A DNA stretch of 64,000 nt from Exercitatus varius (GCF_029577735.1 NZ_JARQTO010000003.1:62001-126000), one strand, 5' to 3'; positions 24,938 through 34,666 are shown, counted from the first letter of the stretch. The notes: generated by a model from the sequence alone, not told the origin. A program made the numbers and translations.

Positions 24938-27358
24938 ATGAACGCAAAACAAATTGAACGCCGGGAATTACCGCTTCTTCCACTTCGTGACGTGGTGGTT
25001 TTTCCTTATATGGTGATGCCGTTGTTTGTCGGTCGCGATAAATCCATTCGCAGCTTGGATCAAGCGATGGAATCCGGCAAACAGCTGTTGCTTGTGGCGC
25101 AAAAACAGGCGGAAATTGAAGATCCCGAAGCCAAGGATTTATACAACGTCGGCACAATCGTGAACATTATTCAAATGCTGAAACTGCCTGACGGCACGGT
25201 AAAAGTGCTGGTGGAAGGTCAGCAACGCGCCAATATCGTCAGCATCAGCGATACGGATGCTTTTACGGCGACCGTCGAATTGGTGGATACGGTTTGGAGC
25301 GATGCCAAAGAAATTGATGTCGTGCGTCAAATGGCATTTAGAGAATTTGAAAACTACGTTAAGCAGAATAAAAAGATTCAACCCGAAGTGTTGAATGCGC
25401 TTTCAGTAATTGATGATGCGGATCGCTTTGCGGATACGCTAGCGGCGCATTTGCCGGTGGCGGTGCGTCATAAACAGGAAATTTTAGCGCGCGCTAACGT
25501 TCAGGAACGTTTGGAATATTTGCTTGGCACAATGGAAAGCGAAACGGACTTGCTGCAAGTGGAAAAACGGATTCGTTCCAAGGTGAAAGAGCGCATGGAA
25601 AAAACGCAGCGCGATTATTACCTGAACGAACAGCTTAAAGTGATTCGCAAAGAACTGGACGGTGACGAAGAAGCGGAAGCGGATAACGAAATCGATCAGC
25701 TGCGTAAAAAACTGGATGAAGCGAAGCTGCCTGCGGAAGCGAAAGAAAAAGTGGAAAGCGAGTTGAAAAAACTGAAAATGATGTCGCCGATGTCTTCGGA
25801 AGCGACGGTTATTCGCGGTTATATCGACTGGATGTTGCAGGTGCCTTGGCATAAACGCACTAAAGTGAAAAAAGACATTTTGAAAGCGCAGGAAATTTTA
25901 GACGCGGATCATTACGGTCTGGAACGGGTGAAAGAGCGCATTCTGGAATATCTTGCGGTGCAAAGCCGTTTGAACCAAATCAAGGGGCCGATTCTTTGTT
26001 TAGTCGGACCGCCGGGGGTGGGAAAAACCTCTTTAGGGCAATCCATTGCCAATGCGACCGGACGTAAATACGTGCGTATGGCATTAGGCGGCGTGCGTGA
26101 TGAAGCGGAAATCCGCGGTCACCGCAAAACCTATATCGGTTCGTTGCCGGGCAAACTGATTCAGAAAATGGCAAAAGTCGGAGTAAAAAATCCGTTATTC
26201 CTGCTGGATGAAATTGATAAGATGGCGATGGATTACCGCGGTGATCCGGCGGCTGCATTATTGGAAGTGCTTGATCCGGAACAAAACTCAAAATTTAACG
26301 ATCATTATCTGGAAGTGGATTATGATTTATCCGATGTAATGTTTGTGGCGACCTCAAATTCCATGAATATTCCGGGGCCGTTACTGGATCGTATGGAAGT
26401 GATTCGTCTTTCCGGCTATACCGAAGATGAAAAGCTCAATATCGCCACTCGCCATTTGTTACAAAAACAAATGGAACGCAACGGATTGAAAAAAGGCGAA
26501 CTGACCATTGAAGACAGCGCTATTTTAGACATTATCCGCTATTACACTCGTGAAGCCGGTGTGCGCGGGCTTGAACGCGAAATTTCAAAAATCTGCCGTA
26601 AAGCAGTGAAAAATTTACTGTTGGATAAGAAAGTGAAAACATTGGTGGTGAATGCCGATAATTTACATGATTATCTCGGGGTGAAACGTTTTGACTTCGG
26701 TCTGGCGGATACGCAAAATCGTGTAGGCGAAGTGACCGGTCTGGCCTGGACGGAAGTGGGCGGTGATTTGCTCACCATTGAAACCGCTTCCGTGGTCGGC
26801 AAAGGTAAACTGACTTTCACCGGCTCGCTGGGAGATGTGATGAAAGAATCCATCCAGGCGGCGATGACGGTGGTGCGTTCCCGCGCGGAAAAATTAGGGA
26901 TCGCTACTGATTTCCACGAAAAACGCGATATCCATATTCACGTGCCGGACGGCGCCACGCCGAAAGACGGCCCGAGCGCGGGGATTGCCATGTGTACGGC
27001 ATTGGTTTCCTGTTTAACGGGAAATCCGGTGCGTGCCGACGTGGCGATGACAGGCGAAATCAGTCTGCGCGGTAAAGTGTTGCCGATTGGCGGATTAAAG
27101 GAAAAACTTTTGGCGGCCCATCGCGGCGGGATTAAAACGGTGATTATTCCGAAAGATAATGTGAAAGATTTGGAGGAAATCCCGGAAAACGCCAAACAAA
27201 GTCTGACCATTCATGCAGTGGAAACCATTGACGAAGTGTTAACGATCGCCTTGGAAAATCCGCCGCAGGGCGTAGAGTTTGTGAAATTGGCGCCGGTGGG
27301 GTCGGTGAAAGTGCCGCGTCCGCGTAAAACTTCGAAACACAAACCGACGGTGAACTAA
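24938..27358 (+). CDS. lon: Lon protease
   Basis: Lon is a cytosolic AAA+ protease that degrades damaged and regulatory proteins. The 806-residue protein has the N-terminal substrate domain (LPLLPLRDVVVFPYMVMPLF), a coiled-coil region near 190-280, Walker A GPPGVGKT at about 357-364, and Walker B FLLDEIDKM. The C-terminal protease domain has the Ser680/Lys723 dyad (PKDGPSAGIAM and GGLKEKLLAAHRGG). The tail is basic (PRPRKTSKHKP). No hupB follows; pbpG and ppiD come next. Confidence 0.98.
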   Translation: MNAKQIERRELPLLPLRDVVVFPYMVMPLFVGRDKSIRSLDQAMESGKQLLLVAQKQAEIEDPEAKDLYNVGTIVNIIQMLKLPDGTVKVLVEGQQRANIVSISDTDAFTATVELVDTVWSDAKEIDVVRQMAFREFENYVKQNKKIQPEVLNALSVIDDADRFADTLAAHLPVAVRHKQEILARANVQERLEYLLGTMESETDLLQVEKRIRSKVKERMEKTQRDYYLNEQLKVIRKELDGDEEAEADNEIDQLRKKLDEAKLPAEAKEKVESELKKLKMMSPMSSEATVIRGYIDWMLQVPWHKRTKVKKDILKAQEILDADHYGLERVKERILEYLAVQSRLNQIKGPILCLVGPPGVGKTSLGQSIANATGRKYVRMALGGVRDEAEIRGHRKTYIGSLPGKLIQKMAKVGVKNPLFLLDEIDKMAMDYRGDPAAALLEVLDPEQNSKFNDHYLEVDYDLSDVMFVATSNSMNIPGPLLDRMEVIRLSGYTEDEKLNIATRHLLQKQMERNGLKKGELTIEDSAILDIIRYYTREAGVRGLEREISKICRKAVKNLLLDKKVKTLVVNADNLHDYLGVKRFDFGLADTQNRVGEVTGLAWTEVGGDLLTIETASVVGKGKLTFTGSLGDVMKESIQAAMTVVRSRAEKLGIATDFHEKRDIHIHVPDGATPKDGPSAGIAMCTALVSCLTGNPVRADVAMTGEISLRGKVLPIGGLKEKLLAAHRGGIKTVIIPKDNVKDLEEIPENAKQSLTIHAVETIDEVLTIALENPPQGVEFVKLAPVGSVKVPRPRKTSKHKPTVN

Positions 27359-27397
27359 TCGCCGAAGACGATGAAAACCGTCATCAGATAAAAGCAT

Positions 27398-27440
27398 AAA
27401 GTGCGGTCGAAAAAACATAAGATTTTTTGACCGCACTTTT
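27398..27440 (+). terminator. Terminator made of an extended uptake-sequence pair
   Basis: AAAGTGCGGTC-G-AAAAAA pairs with TTTTTTGACCGCACTTT across a short loop. The A/T extension doubles the usual stem, and a T run follows. It closes lon. Confidence 0.88.
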
Positions 27441-27573
27441 ATGTAAGAAAGCCGGGAAATATTTAATATTTAAACGCTTGTGAGAATAGTAAGCCCGTAA
27501 AAAAACTGCTAGAATAAATCGTTTATTTCTTATCCAGTTCGCAAGTTATGTTAAAAAAGCCTTTTCGATTCTT

Positions 27574-28425
27574 TTGCTTCTTCCGTCTTTTGCGATGGCG
27601 CAATCTTATGTGGTTTATGATTTTACCCACGACAAAATATTGGAAAGCCGTTCGCCTTATTCCGTGCAGCCTATCGCCTCGGTGACGAAATTGATGACGG
27701 CAAACGTATTTTTGGAAAATAACCGTAATCGAAACTGTACGGCATCGATTACGGATGAAGATAACGATTACATTAAGGGCACGCACACCAAATTGCCGAA
27801 ATATACGCCGATGCCTTGCGGTGAATTATTGAAAGCCATGCTGGTGCATTCCGATAACTATGCGGCCCATGCGCTGGCGCGTTCGGCGGGGATGTCGCGT
27901 ATTCAATTTATCGGCAAGATGAATGAAAAAGCAAAAGAATTAGGCATGAAATCCACGCGTTTCAGCGACAGCTCGGGATTGTCCAGTAATAATGTTTCGA
28001 GTGCCATGGATTTGGTGAAGCTCGCCAAATATTCTTTGAATAAGCCGCAGATTCAGGCGTTGTCCAATACTTCGGCGGCTTATATCCGCGCGGGCGGGCG
28101 CAATGTTTTTGTGAAAAATACCAACAAACTGGTGCGAGAAGAAATTTTCGGCGCCGCCCTGAATAAAACGGGTTACATTCGCGAATCGGGATATAATCTG
28201 GTGTTCGTTAATAAATTTCAATGCCACCAATCCACCATCGGCGTGATCAGTTTGAATAATACCAGTTCCGCGTTCCGTTCGGCGTTTACGAAAAGTAAAC
28301 TTGAACAATACGGTTGTCTCACCTTGAATAACCGGGAATTACGTAATTCCGGCGACGATGCGCTTTATGAAGAAGGTTACGACGAAATGGCATTCGAGCA
28401 GCTGATTGAGCGCGTAGCAAATTAA
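27574..28425 (+). CDS. pbpG: D-alanyl-D-alanine endopeptidase (PBP7-like), frameshifted start
   Basis: PBP7 cuts D-Ala-meso-Dap cross-links in peptidoglycan. All three penicillin-binding motifs are present: SVTK (IASVTKLMTAN), SDN (HSDNYAAHALA) and KTG (LNKTGYIRESG). The frame has no good start here. The expected ATG at 27548 lies in another frame and is followed by six A (27553-27558). One extra A would give M-L-K-K-A-F-S-I-L-L-L-LPSFAMAQ, a proper signal peptide cleaved before QSYVVYDF. As written, only TTG 27574 is in frame, leaving a nine-residue leader that is too short for export. This is either a real frameshift in an A-tract or a sequencing error. Confidence 0.85.
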   Translation: MLLPSFAMAQSYVVYDFTHDKILESRSPYSVQPIASVTKLMTANVFLENNRNRNCTASITDEDNDYIKGTHTKLPKYTPMPCGELLKAMLVHSDNYAAHALARSAGMSRIQFIGKMNEKAKELGMKSTRFSDSSGLSSNNVSSAMDLVKLAKYSLNKPQIQALSNTSAAYIRAGGRNVFVKNTNKLVREEIFGAALNKTGYIRESGYNLVFVNKFQCHQSTIGVISLNNTSSAFRSAFTKSKLEQYGCLTLNNRELRNSGDDALYEEGYDEMAFEQLIERVAN

Positions 28426-28454
28426 CGCTTCGGCGGACGAACTTCCCGATAAGT

Positions 28455-28497
28455 TAAAAGTGCGGTGAAAAATTTGCTTATTTTTCACCGCACTTTA
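28455..28497 (+). terminator. Terminator made of an extended uptake-sequence pair
   Basis: TAAAAGTGCGGTGAAAAA and TTTTTCACCGCACTTTA pair over 17 bases around an eight-base loop. Both arms carry the same variant G after AAGTGCGGT, so the change has been kept on both sides of the stem. Confidence 0.88.
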
Positions 28498-28544
28498 TTT
28501 TATAATCGACGAGATTTTTATTTTTAAATATAGGATTAACCGCC

Positions 28545-30419
28545 ATGTTAATGGAAAAATTGCACCATGCCGCCAATAGCTGGGTTTCGAAAGCCATTTT
28601 AGGCGCTATTGCCGTTTCATTCGTGATTTCGGGAATGTACGGCTATCTGGGTTCGTCTTCCGATACCTCGGCCGTAAAAGTGAACGGTGAAGAAATTTCC
28701 CAACAAAACTTTCAACAGCAATATAACAATGAATTTCAACGTCTGGAACAACAGTTAGGCCCGCAGTTCGCCGCTTTATCGGATACGCCGGAATTTACCG
28801 CGGGATTACGCCAGACCGTGCTTAACCGTTTGATTGATCAGGAATTATTGCGCCAATATGGTGACGAACTGAATATCGCCGTGAGCGATGAACAGATTAA
28901 ACGGGAAATTGTGCGTACGCCGGAGTTTCAGGTGGACGGCAAATTCAGCAATGAAACTTACCAATTATTCCTGCGTAACAATAATTTGAGCTCGGACGCT
29001 TATGCGCAATATTTGCGCGAAGCGTTACGTTTGGCGCAACTGCAAAGTGCATTGACGGATACCGCTTTTTTAGTGCCGGCCAGTCAGGATACCTTCGCCA
29101 AAGGATTCTTTCAGTCCCGCACCGTGCGTTTGGCGCATTTACCGTTAGCGGCCGAAATTGCGAAGCAAACGGTGACGGAAGAAGAAATCCGGAATTATTA
29201 CGATTCGAATAAATCGGCATTTACCGTTCCGGAATTAATTAAAGTGCAATATCTGGATTTAACGCCGGCGATTGCGGAAAAAGCGGTGAAAGTGACTGAT
29301 GTGGAAATTCAGCAATATTATCAGGATCATAAAGCGGATTTCACCACAAAGGGCCAAGAACGCCTCGCTCATATTCAACTGGCAAACGAAAAAGAGGCTT
29401 TGGATGCGTATGAAGCCTTACAAAAAGGTGCGGATTTCGCTACTGTAGCAAAAGAGAAATCCAATGATAAAGTTTCTGCCGCAAACGGCGGCGATTTGGG
29501 ATGGTTGAACGCCGGCGATTTACCGAAAGAATTTGAGGATGCGGCAACAATTCTTGAAGTCGGCCGTTACAGTACGCCGGTCAATGTGGACGGTCAGTTC
29601 CATATTATTCGGGTATTGGATCGCAAAGATTCCGCGTTATTGCCGCTTGAACAAGTGAGAGAACAGATTACTCAGGCTATTCGTCGGGATTTGGTCAGTA
29701 ACCAATTTTATTCGCTGGAAAAACAGGTGGCGGAGAAAGCCTTCGAAGATCGCACTTCATTAACCGCTGCGGCGAAAGCGGCCGGTGTGGAAGTCAAAGA
29801 AACCGATTATTTTCCGCGTAACGGCGTGCCGGCGGAATTGAATTTCCCGTCTGTGGTGAATGCAATGTTTGACGGTGACGTGTCGCAAGGCAATGTGAAT
29901 TCCGAACCGATGAATGTGGGCGATCAACATTCCATCGTCGTTCGCGTAGTGGATCATAAAGCGGAAGGCACCAGAAGTCTGGAGGAGGCCCGTCAGGAAA
30001 TTACCGATTTCTTAAAACGTCAGAAAGCGGAAACCGCCGTTTTGGCGCAGGCCGAGAATATTGTTAAAGAGTTGGAAGCCGATAAACCGTTACCGGCGGG
30101 TATTAGCTTCGGCGCGGAAGAAAAATGGGTTTATGCGGAAAATAAAGATCCGGCCTTAAACAATATTATTTTCACGATGCAGCCGAAAGAAAACCGGACC
30201 GCTTATAAGGCGGCAAAAGCCAATAACGGCGATGTGATGATCGTAGCATTAGACAAAGTGGAAGACGGGCAGGTAGACGATACCTTACGTCAGCGTTTCG
30301 ACGCGCAAGTGTTACAGGATAAAATGCGTGATGCTCAGATCCATTTGTTGCAGTCATTACGGGTGAAAGCGAAGATTGAAGTGAATGAATCTTTTATGAA
30401 GCAGAACGAAGATAATTAA
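28545..30419 (+). CDS. ppiD: Periplasmic folding chaperone PpiD
   Basis: PpiD is a membrane-anchored chaperone near the SecYEG exit that helps newly exported proteins. The 624-residue product has an N-terminal membrane anchor (about 14-36, AILGAIAVSFVISGMYGYLG). A SurA-like helical domain follows (NRLIDQELLRQYGDELNIAV), then one parvulin domain (about 265-360, with LAHIQLANEKEAL and NGGDLGWLNAGDLPKEFEDA) and a large C-terminal domain. ATG 28551 is an equally good start. Pairing after lon matches E. coli except for the missing hupB. Confidence 0.94.
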   Translation: MLMEKLHHAANSWVSKAILGAIAVSFVISGMYGYLGSSSDTSAVKVNGEEISQQNFQQQYNNEFQRLEQQLGPQFAALSDTPEFTAGLRQTVLNRLIDQELLRQYGDELNIAVSDEQIKREIVRTPEFQVDGKFSNETYQLFLRNNNLSSDAYAQYLREALRLAQLQSALTDTAFLVPASQDTFAKGFFQSRTVRLAHLPLAAEIAKQTVTEEEIRNYYDSNKSAFTVPELIKVQYLDLTPAIAEKAVKVTDVEIQQYYQDHKADFTTKGQERLAHIQLANEKEALDAYEALQKGADFATVAKEKSNDKVSAANGGDLGWLNAGDLPKEFEDAATILEVGRYSTPVNVDGQFHIIRVLDRKDSALLPLEQVREQITQAIRRDLVSNQFYSLEKQVAEKAFEDRTSLTAAAKAAGVEVKETDYFPRNGVPAELNFPSVVNAMFDGDVSQGNVNSEPMNVGDQHSIVVRVVDHKAEGTRSLEEARQEITDFLKRQKAETAVLAQAENIVKELEADKPLPAGISFGAEEKWVYAENKDPALNNIIFTMQPKENRTAYKAAKANNGDVMIVALDKVEDGQVDDTLRQRFDAQVLQDKMRDAQIHLLQSLRVKAKIEVNESFMKQNEDN

Positions 30420-30437
30420 CAGATAAAAGTTAAAAAT

Positions 30438-30469
30438 AAACCGCTGGGATTTCTCAGCGGTTTTTTTTA
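30438..30469 (+). terminator. Intrinsic terminator
   Basis: The stem AAACCGCTG...CAGCGGTTT is followed by eight T in total. It closes ppiD; a lone uptake sequence follows at 30475-30485. Confidence 0.88.
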
Positions 30470-30624
30470 TCTTGAAAGTGCGGTCGGATTAATAAGTGGT
30501 TAGACCTGATTTTGACTGTGGTCGTACCAATAAAATTGTAAATTAAGTCTATTCTAATAAATATCTTTGTAAAGATAAGTTATTTTTTGTCTTGATGTTA
30601 TTTTGGAACCAATAAGGGGGTACT

Positions 30625-32589
30625 ATGAAAATTAATACGTTAACCATGGGAATGGTTGCTGCGTTCGCAGCCTCAACTGCAACCGCATCCGATACAACAA
30701 CACTCATTTATGCGGAGAATGACGCGGCCAATGGCGTTAGCCAAAACAACGCTATTGCTCCGGCATATTCCACACCGGCGGATTCGCCGACGAGCAACGG
30801 TTCGACATATGTCGCACCGATAGCCGGCACCGGTTACGGTAATTCGGTGGTGGGGCAATACAATGAAGTATTGACGACATCAAACAGTTCCAGTGTTTTT
30901 GGTAATCAAAACAGCGTAAACGGCAGTCACGCCAATGCATTTGGTGACGGCAACCAGGCGCTGGGCGAATATGCACAGGCATACGGCGATACCAATAACG
31001 TCAACGGTTCTCAATCTATCGGTTATGGTTATCATAATACGGTTGGTACCTTTATCGGCGCGGCTTCTTCGAATAATATTACGGGCTTAAACACCGTTTC
31101 GACAGTCGCCTCGGATAATGCGACGGCGGTCGGTTCGAATAACTGGGTTAACTCCCATAATTCCGTTGCGATCGGGACGAACAACACGATTAATTCCGAT
31201 ACAAATTCTACTCAAAATTCGACCGCACTTGGTCAGGGAATTACCATTTCAACCAGAAACGCCGTCGCCATCGGTAATGCGACAACGGTTTCATCCGTAG
31301 CGGGGATCGCCATCGGCCATTTAGCGAATGTAAGCGGCGTTACCGAAGACGGTGCGGCAATCGCTATCGGCGTTGAATCGGTTTCTTCCGGAAATGCCTC
31401 CGTTTCGCTGGGCTATCAGTCCGACTCAAGCGGGATTGACGCCGTTTCTCTAGGTTCGCATGCCGTTGCCAATGCAATCTATTCGACGGCGTTGGGGCGT
31501 TATTCCAGCGCGACATTGAATGAATCCGTCGCCTTGGGTTCGGGGTCGGCAACGGGTGAAACGGCAACCACGGAAACGTCGGCCACGATTAACGGCATTA
31601 CTTACAGCGGTTTTGCGGGGCAACCGGAACGCGACGGGCTCGTAGTGTCAGTAGGTAAATCGGATAATAATACGTATCGCCAGATCAAAAATGTGGCGGC
31701 GGGTAACATTTCGATGGCGTCCACCGATGCGATTAACGGTTCCCAGCTTTATCTGGTTGCAAAAACATTGACGGATGAAATTAACAAAAAAGCCACGCCG
31801 ATTGATGGTAATACGTTAAATTTTGTGAACAGCACTACGGCGAATATCACCGTTGATAACGGTAATGTGACAGTGGACGTGAACACGGGAAATATGACCA
31901 CGGCAAACGGTAAAGCCGTTGCGGACGGTAATGTGACGCCTAACAGTATTGCAAAAGTGCAGAACGTGATTGATGCCGTGAATAATGTCAGCTGGAATGT
32001 GACATCGTCTGTGGATAATGCAACGGCAAACGGCGCCACTCAGAACACTTATACGGCAACGGATAATAGCGTGAAAGCCGGCGACACGGTAGCGATTAAT
32101 GCCGGTCGTAATGTGGAAATCAGCGGTTCGGGCAAAACAATCAATGTAGCGGTGTCGGATAATCCGAAATTTAATACGGTGACGGCTGATACGGTTCAAG
32201 TGAATAACGGTCCGACAATAAACAGCGACGGTATTAACATGAACGACAAGAAAATTAGCAATGTAGCGCCGGGAACGGCGGATACCGACGCGGTTAACGT
32301 CAGTCAATTGCGTAACAGCATGAATAATGCCAATGCAAACGTACGCCGGGTGGACAAAAAACTGCGGGCGGGAATTGCCCAAGCCGGTGCGATGGCAAAT
32401 ATTCCGCAAGTGACGAAAAACGGCGGTAGCGGCGTCGGCGTCGGTGTGGCTAATTATCGCAACGAAAATGCAATTGCGGTGGGATATTCCCGCTTGTCCG
32501 ATAACGGCAAACATATTATTAAGCTCAGCGCAGGTGCGGATACCCGCGGTTACGGTATGACCGGCGCAGGTTATATGTATCAGTGGTAA
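30625..32589 (+). CDS. Trimeric autotransporter adhesin (YadA/Hia-like)
   Basis: This surface adhesin of 654 residues is exported through Sec and anchored as a 12-strand trimeric barrel. The signal peptide is AFAASTATAS-like (cleavage near residue 22). The head (about 85-330) is built from left-handed YadA repeats, such as AVAIGNATTVSSVAGIAIGH and AISLG/AVALG steps. The first neck lies near IKNVAAGNISMASTDAINGS; a short stalk and a second neck follow (KKISNVAPGTADTDAVNVSQ). The anchor ends GYGMTGAGYMYQW, with a final Trp. It is rich in Asn, Thr and Ser. The preceding bases AAGGGGG give a strong ribosome site. The ligand is unknown. Confidence 0.92.
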   Translation: MKINTLTMGMVAAFAASTATASDTTTLIYAENDAANGVSQNNAIAPAYSTPADSPTSNGSTYVAPIAGTGYGNSVVGQYNEVLTTSNSSSVFGNQNSVNGSHANAFGDGNQALGEYAQAYGDTNNVNGSQSIGYGYHNTVGTFIGAASSNNITGLNTVSTVASDNATAVGSNNWVNSHNSVAIGTNNTINSDTNSTQNSTALGQGITISTRNAVAIGNATTVSSVAGIAIGHLANVSGVTEDGAAIAIGVESVSSGNASVSLGYQSDSSGIDAVSLGSHAVANAIYSTALGRYSSATLNESVALGSGSATGETATTETSATINGITYSGFAGQPERDGLVVSVGKSDNNTYRQIKNVAAGNISMASTDAINGSQLYLVAKTLTDEINKKATPIDGNTLNFVNSTTANITVDNGNVTVDVNTGNMTTANGKAVADGNVTPNSIAKVQNVIDAVNNVSWNVTSSVDNATANGATQNTYTATDNSVKAGDTVAINAGRNVEISGSGKTINVAVSDNPKFNTVTADTVQVNNGPTINSDGINMNDKKISNVAPGTADTDAVNVSQLRNSMNNANANVRRVDKKLRAGIAQAGAMANIPQVTKNGGSGVGVGVANYRNENAIAVGYSRLSDNGKHIIKLSAGADTRGYGMTGAGYMYQW

Positions 32590-32598
32590 TCGGACTGA

Positions 32599-32627
32599 AA
32601 ACGGGGCTTTCGAAGCCCTGTTTTTTA
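32599..32627 (+). terminator. Intrinsic terminator
   Basis: AACGGGGCTT-TCG-AAGCCCTGTT, with one G-T pair, is followed by a T run. It ends the adhesin gene. A lone reverse uptake sequence follows at 32653-32663. Confidence 0.85.
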
Positions 32628-32699
32628 TTTCGGAAAAAATTCGCTGGTTTTTGACCGCACTTTATGATATAAAGTCGCGGTTATTTTTGGCTTTCAAAA

Positions 32700-32811
32700 A
32701 TAATCGATTAACTTTATTAACAACACACACATATCGTTCGGGTAAATCGGGGTGCCAAACGGTCGGTTTACTTGGTATGTGGAGGCTCAACCCCAATAAA
32801 AGGAAAATATT
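32700..32811 (+). promoter_or_regulatory. Probable rpsB 5' leader (t44-like, S2-binding)
   Basis: The region ahead of rpsB has ATCGGGGTGCC and GGCTCAACCCCA, which can pair over a GGGGT/ACCCC stem, enclosing a further ACGGTCGGTTT segment. Gammaproteobacterial rpsB mRNAs carry such a leader that S2 uses for feedback control. Assigned from position and pairing only. Confidence 0.5.
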
Positions 32812-33537
32812 ATGGCACAAGTTTCAATGCGTGAAATGATTAACGCAGGCGTACATTTCGGTCACCAAACCCGTTACTGGAATCCAAAAATGAAACCGTT
32901 CATTTTCGGTGCGCGTAACGGCGTTCATATCGTGAATTTGGAAAAAACCCTTCCGTTATTCAACGAAGCATTAGCCGAATTAACCCGTATCGCAAACAAC
33001 AACGGTAAAGTTTTGTTCGTCGGTACAAAACGTGCGGCAAGCGAAGCGGTTAAAGCGGCGGCGTTAGATTGCCAGCAATTCTATGTAAACCATCGTTGGT
33101 TAGGTGGTATGCTGACTAACTGGAAAACGGTTCGTCAGTCAATCAAACGTTTGAAAGATTTGGAAACGCAATCTCAAGACGGTACATTTGAAAAATTAAC
33201 CAAAAAAGAAGCGTTAGATCGTTCACGCGAAATGGCTAAATTGGAATTAAGCCTTGGCGGTATCAAAGATATGGCGGGCCTTCCGGATGCAATTTTCGTT
33301 ATCGGTGCCGATTACGAACACATTGCCATCAAAGAAGCGAACAATTTAGGTATTCCGGTATTCGCGATTGTTGATACTAACTCAAGCCCGGATAATATTG
33401 ATTATGTTATCCCGGGTAATGACGACGCCACTCGTGCGATTCAATTATACTTAACTGCTGCAGCCGCGGCAGTGAAAGAAGGTCGCAAAGCCGAAGCAGC
33501 GGTTGAAGAAAAATTTGCTGAAGAAGCGGCAGAGTAA
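32812..33537 (+). CDS. rpsB: 30S ribosomal protein S2
   Basis: S2 is a late-assembling small-subunit protein required for S1 binding. The 241 residues start MAQVSMREMINAGVHFGHQT and include WLGGMLTNWKTVRQSIKRL and the conserved PVFAIVDTNSSPDNIDYVIP. AAAAGGAAAA precedes the ATG. tsf follows after a terminator, as in most proteobacteria. Confidence 0.98.
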   Translation: MAQVSMREMINAGVHFGHQTRYWNPKMKPFIFGARNGVHIVNLEKTLPLFNEALAELTRIANNNGKVLFVGTKRAASEAVKAAALDCQQFYVNHRWLGGMLTNWKTVRQSIKRLKDLETQSQDGTFEKLTKKEALDRSREMAKLELSLGGIKDMAGLPDAIFVIGADYEHIAIKEANNLGIPVFAIVDTNSSPDNIDYVIPGNDDATRAIQLYLTAAAAAVKEGRKAEAAVEEKFAEEAAE

Positions 33538-33546
33538 TCCGGCATA

Positions 33547-33578
33547 AAAAACAGGGGGCGAAGGTTCCCTGTTTTATT
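33547..33578 (+). terminator. Intrinsic terminator or attenuator between rpsB and tsf
   Basis: AAAACAGGG / CCCTGTTTT flanks a loop and is followed by ATTT. It would reduce read-through from rpsB into tsf. An uptake sequence lies just beyond it at 33588-33597. Confidence 0.78.
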
Positions 33579-33666
33579 TCAAATTCTAAAGTGCGGTGTT
33601 TTTTTACGTTGTTTTTACAACATCGCATTTCAATCAAATTCCAACTCAATTTTAGAGGGCAAGAAA

Positions 33667-34518
33667 ATGGCTGAAATTACAGCATCATTAGTTAAAGAAC
33701 TTCGTGAACGTACCGGCGCAGGTATGATGGAATGTAAAAAAGCGTTAGTTGAAGCGAACGGCGATATCGAATTGGCAATCGACAACATGCGTAAGTCCGG
33801 TCAGGCTAAAGCAGCGAAAAAAGCGGGTCGCGTAGCGGCTGAAGGTGTGATCATTGCACGTATTGCAAACGGTTTCGGTGTGTTAGTCGAAATGAACTGT
33901 GAAACCGACTTCGTTGCAAAAGATTCCGGTTTCTTAGGCTTGGCAAATGAAGTGGCGGATTATGCGGCGGCTAACAAAGGCACTGAAATTGAAGCGTTAG
34001 CGGCGCAATTTGAAGAAAAACGTGCGGCGTTAGTGGCTAAAATCGGTGAAAACATGACTATTCGTCGTGTTCAATACTTGGATGACGCGCGCGCATCTTA
34101 CTTGCACGGTGCGAAAATCGGCGTATTGGTTGCCGGTCAGGGCGGTGACGAAGAATTGTTCAAAAAAGTGGCAATGCACGTTGCGGCAAGCCGTCCGGAT
34201 TATGTGAATCCGACGGACGTGCCTGCGGATGTTGTTGAACATGAGCGTAACATCCAAGTGGATATCGCAATGCAATCCGGTAAACCGCGCGAAATCGCAG
34301 AAAAAATGGTTGAAGGTCGTATGAGAAAATTCACCGGTGAAGTTTCATTAACCGGTCAACCGTTTGTTATGGATCCTGCACAGTCCGTCGGTGATTTCTT
34401 AAAAGCAGCCGGCGCGACAGTATCCGGTTTCGTCCGTTTTGAAGTGGGCGAAGGTATTGAGAAAGTGGAAGAAGATTTTGCGGCCGAAGTAGCGAAAATC
34501 ACAGGCGGCAACGCTTAA
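33667..34518 (+). CDS. tsf: Elongation factor Ts
   Basis: EF-Ts recycles EF-Tu by releasing GDP. The 283-residue protein has the N-terminal LVKELRERTGAGMMECKKAL, the core MNCETDFVAKDSGFL and the C-terminal module. A GGGC...AAG stretch just before the ATG supports initiation. Its partner rpsB is immediately upstream. Confidence 0.98.
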   Translation: MAEITASLVKELRERTGAGMMECKKALVEANGDIELAIDNMRKSGQAKAAKKAGRVAAEGVIIARIANGFGVLVEMNCETDFVAKDSGFLGLANEVADYAAANKGTEIEALAAQFEEKRAALVAKIGENMTIRRVQYLDDARASYLHGAKIGVLVAGQGGDEELFKKVAMHVAASRPDYVNPTDVPADVVEHERNIQVDIAMQSGKPREIAEKMVEGRMRKFTGEVSLTGQPFVMDPAQSVGDFLKAAGATVSGFVRFEVGEGIEKVEEDFAAEVAKITGGNA

Positions 34519-34542
34519 TTCTCAATTTATGGAAAACTTCCT

Positions 34543-34570
34543 AAAAGCAGGCTTAGCGCCTGCTTTTTTA
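34543..34570 (+). terminator. Intrinsic terminator of tsf
   Basis: A perfect 10-bp stem AAAAGCAGGC / GCCTGCTTTT with loop TTAGC is followed by more T. Confidence 0.92.
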
Positions 34571-34666
34571 TTGCAGACGGAATGGTTATAAAAGCACTCC
34601 GTTATTAAAACAAAGCTTCGCTTATTATGTTTTTGGTCATCTAGTCGAAAATCGTTTCAGAAAAAT

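Noticed and set aside
31816..32514. Long open frame (232 codons) on the minus strand inside the adhesin gene
   Set aside because: It is antisense to the repetitive adhesin sequence, and its low-complexity product matches no family; it is a shadow of the real gene.
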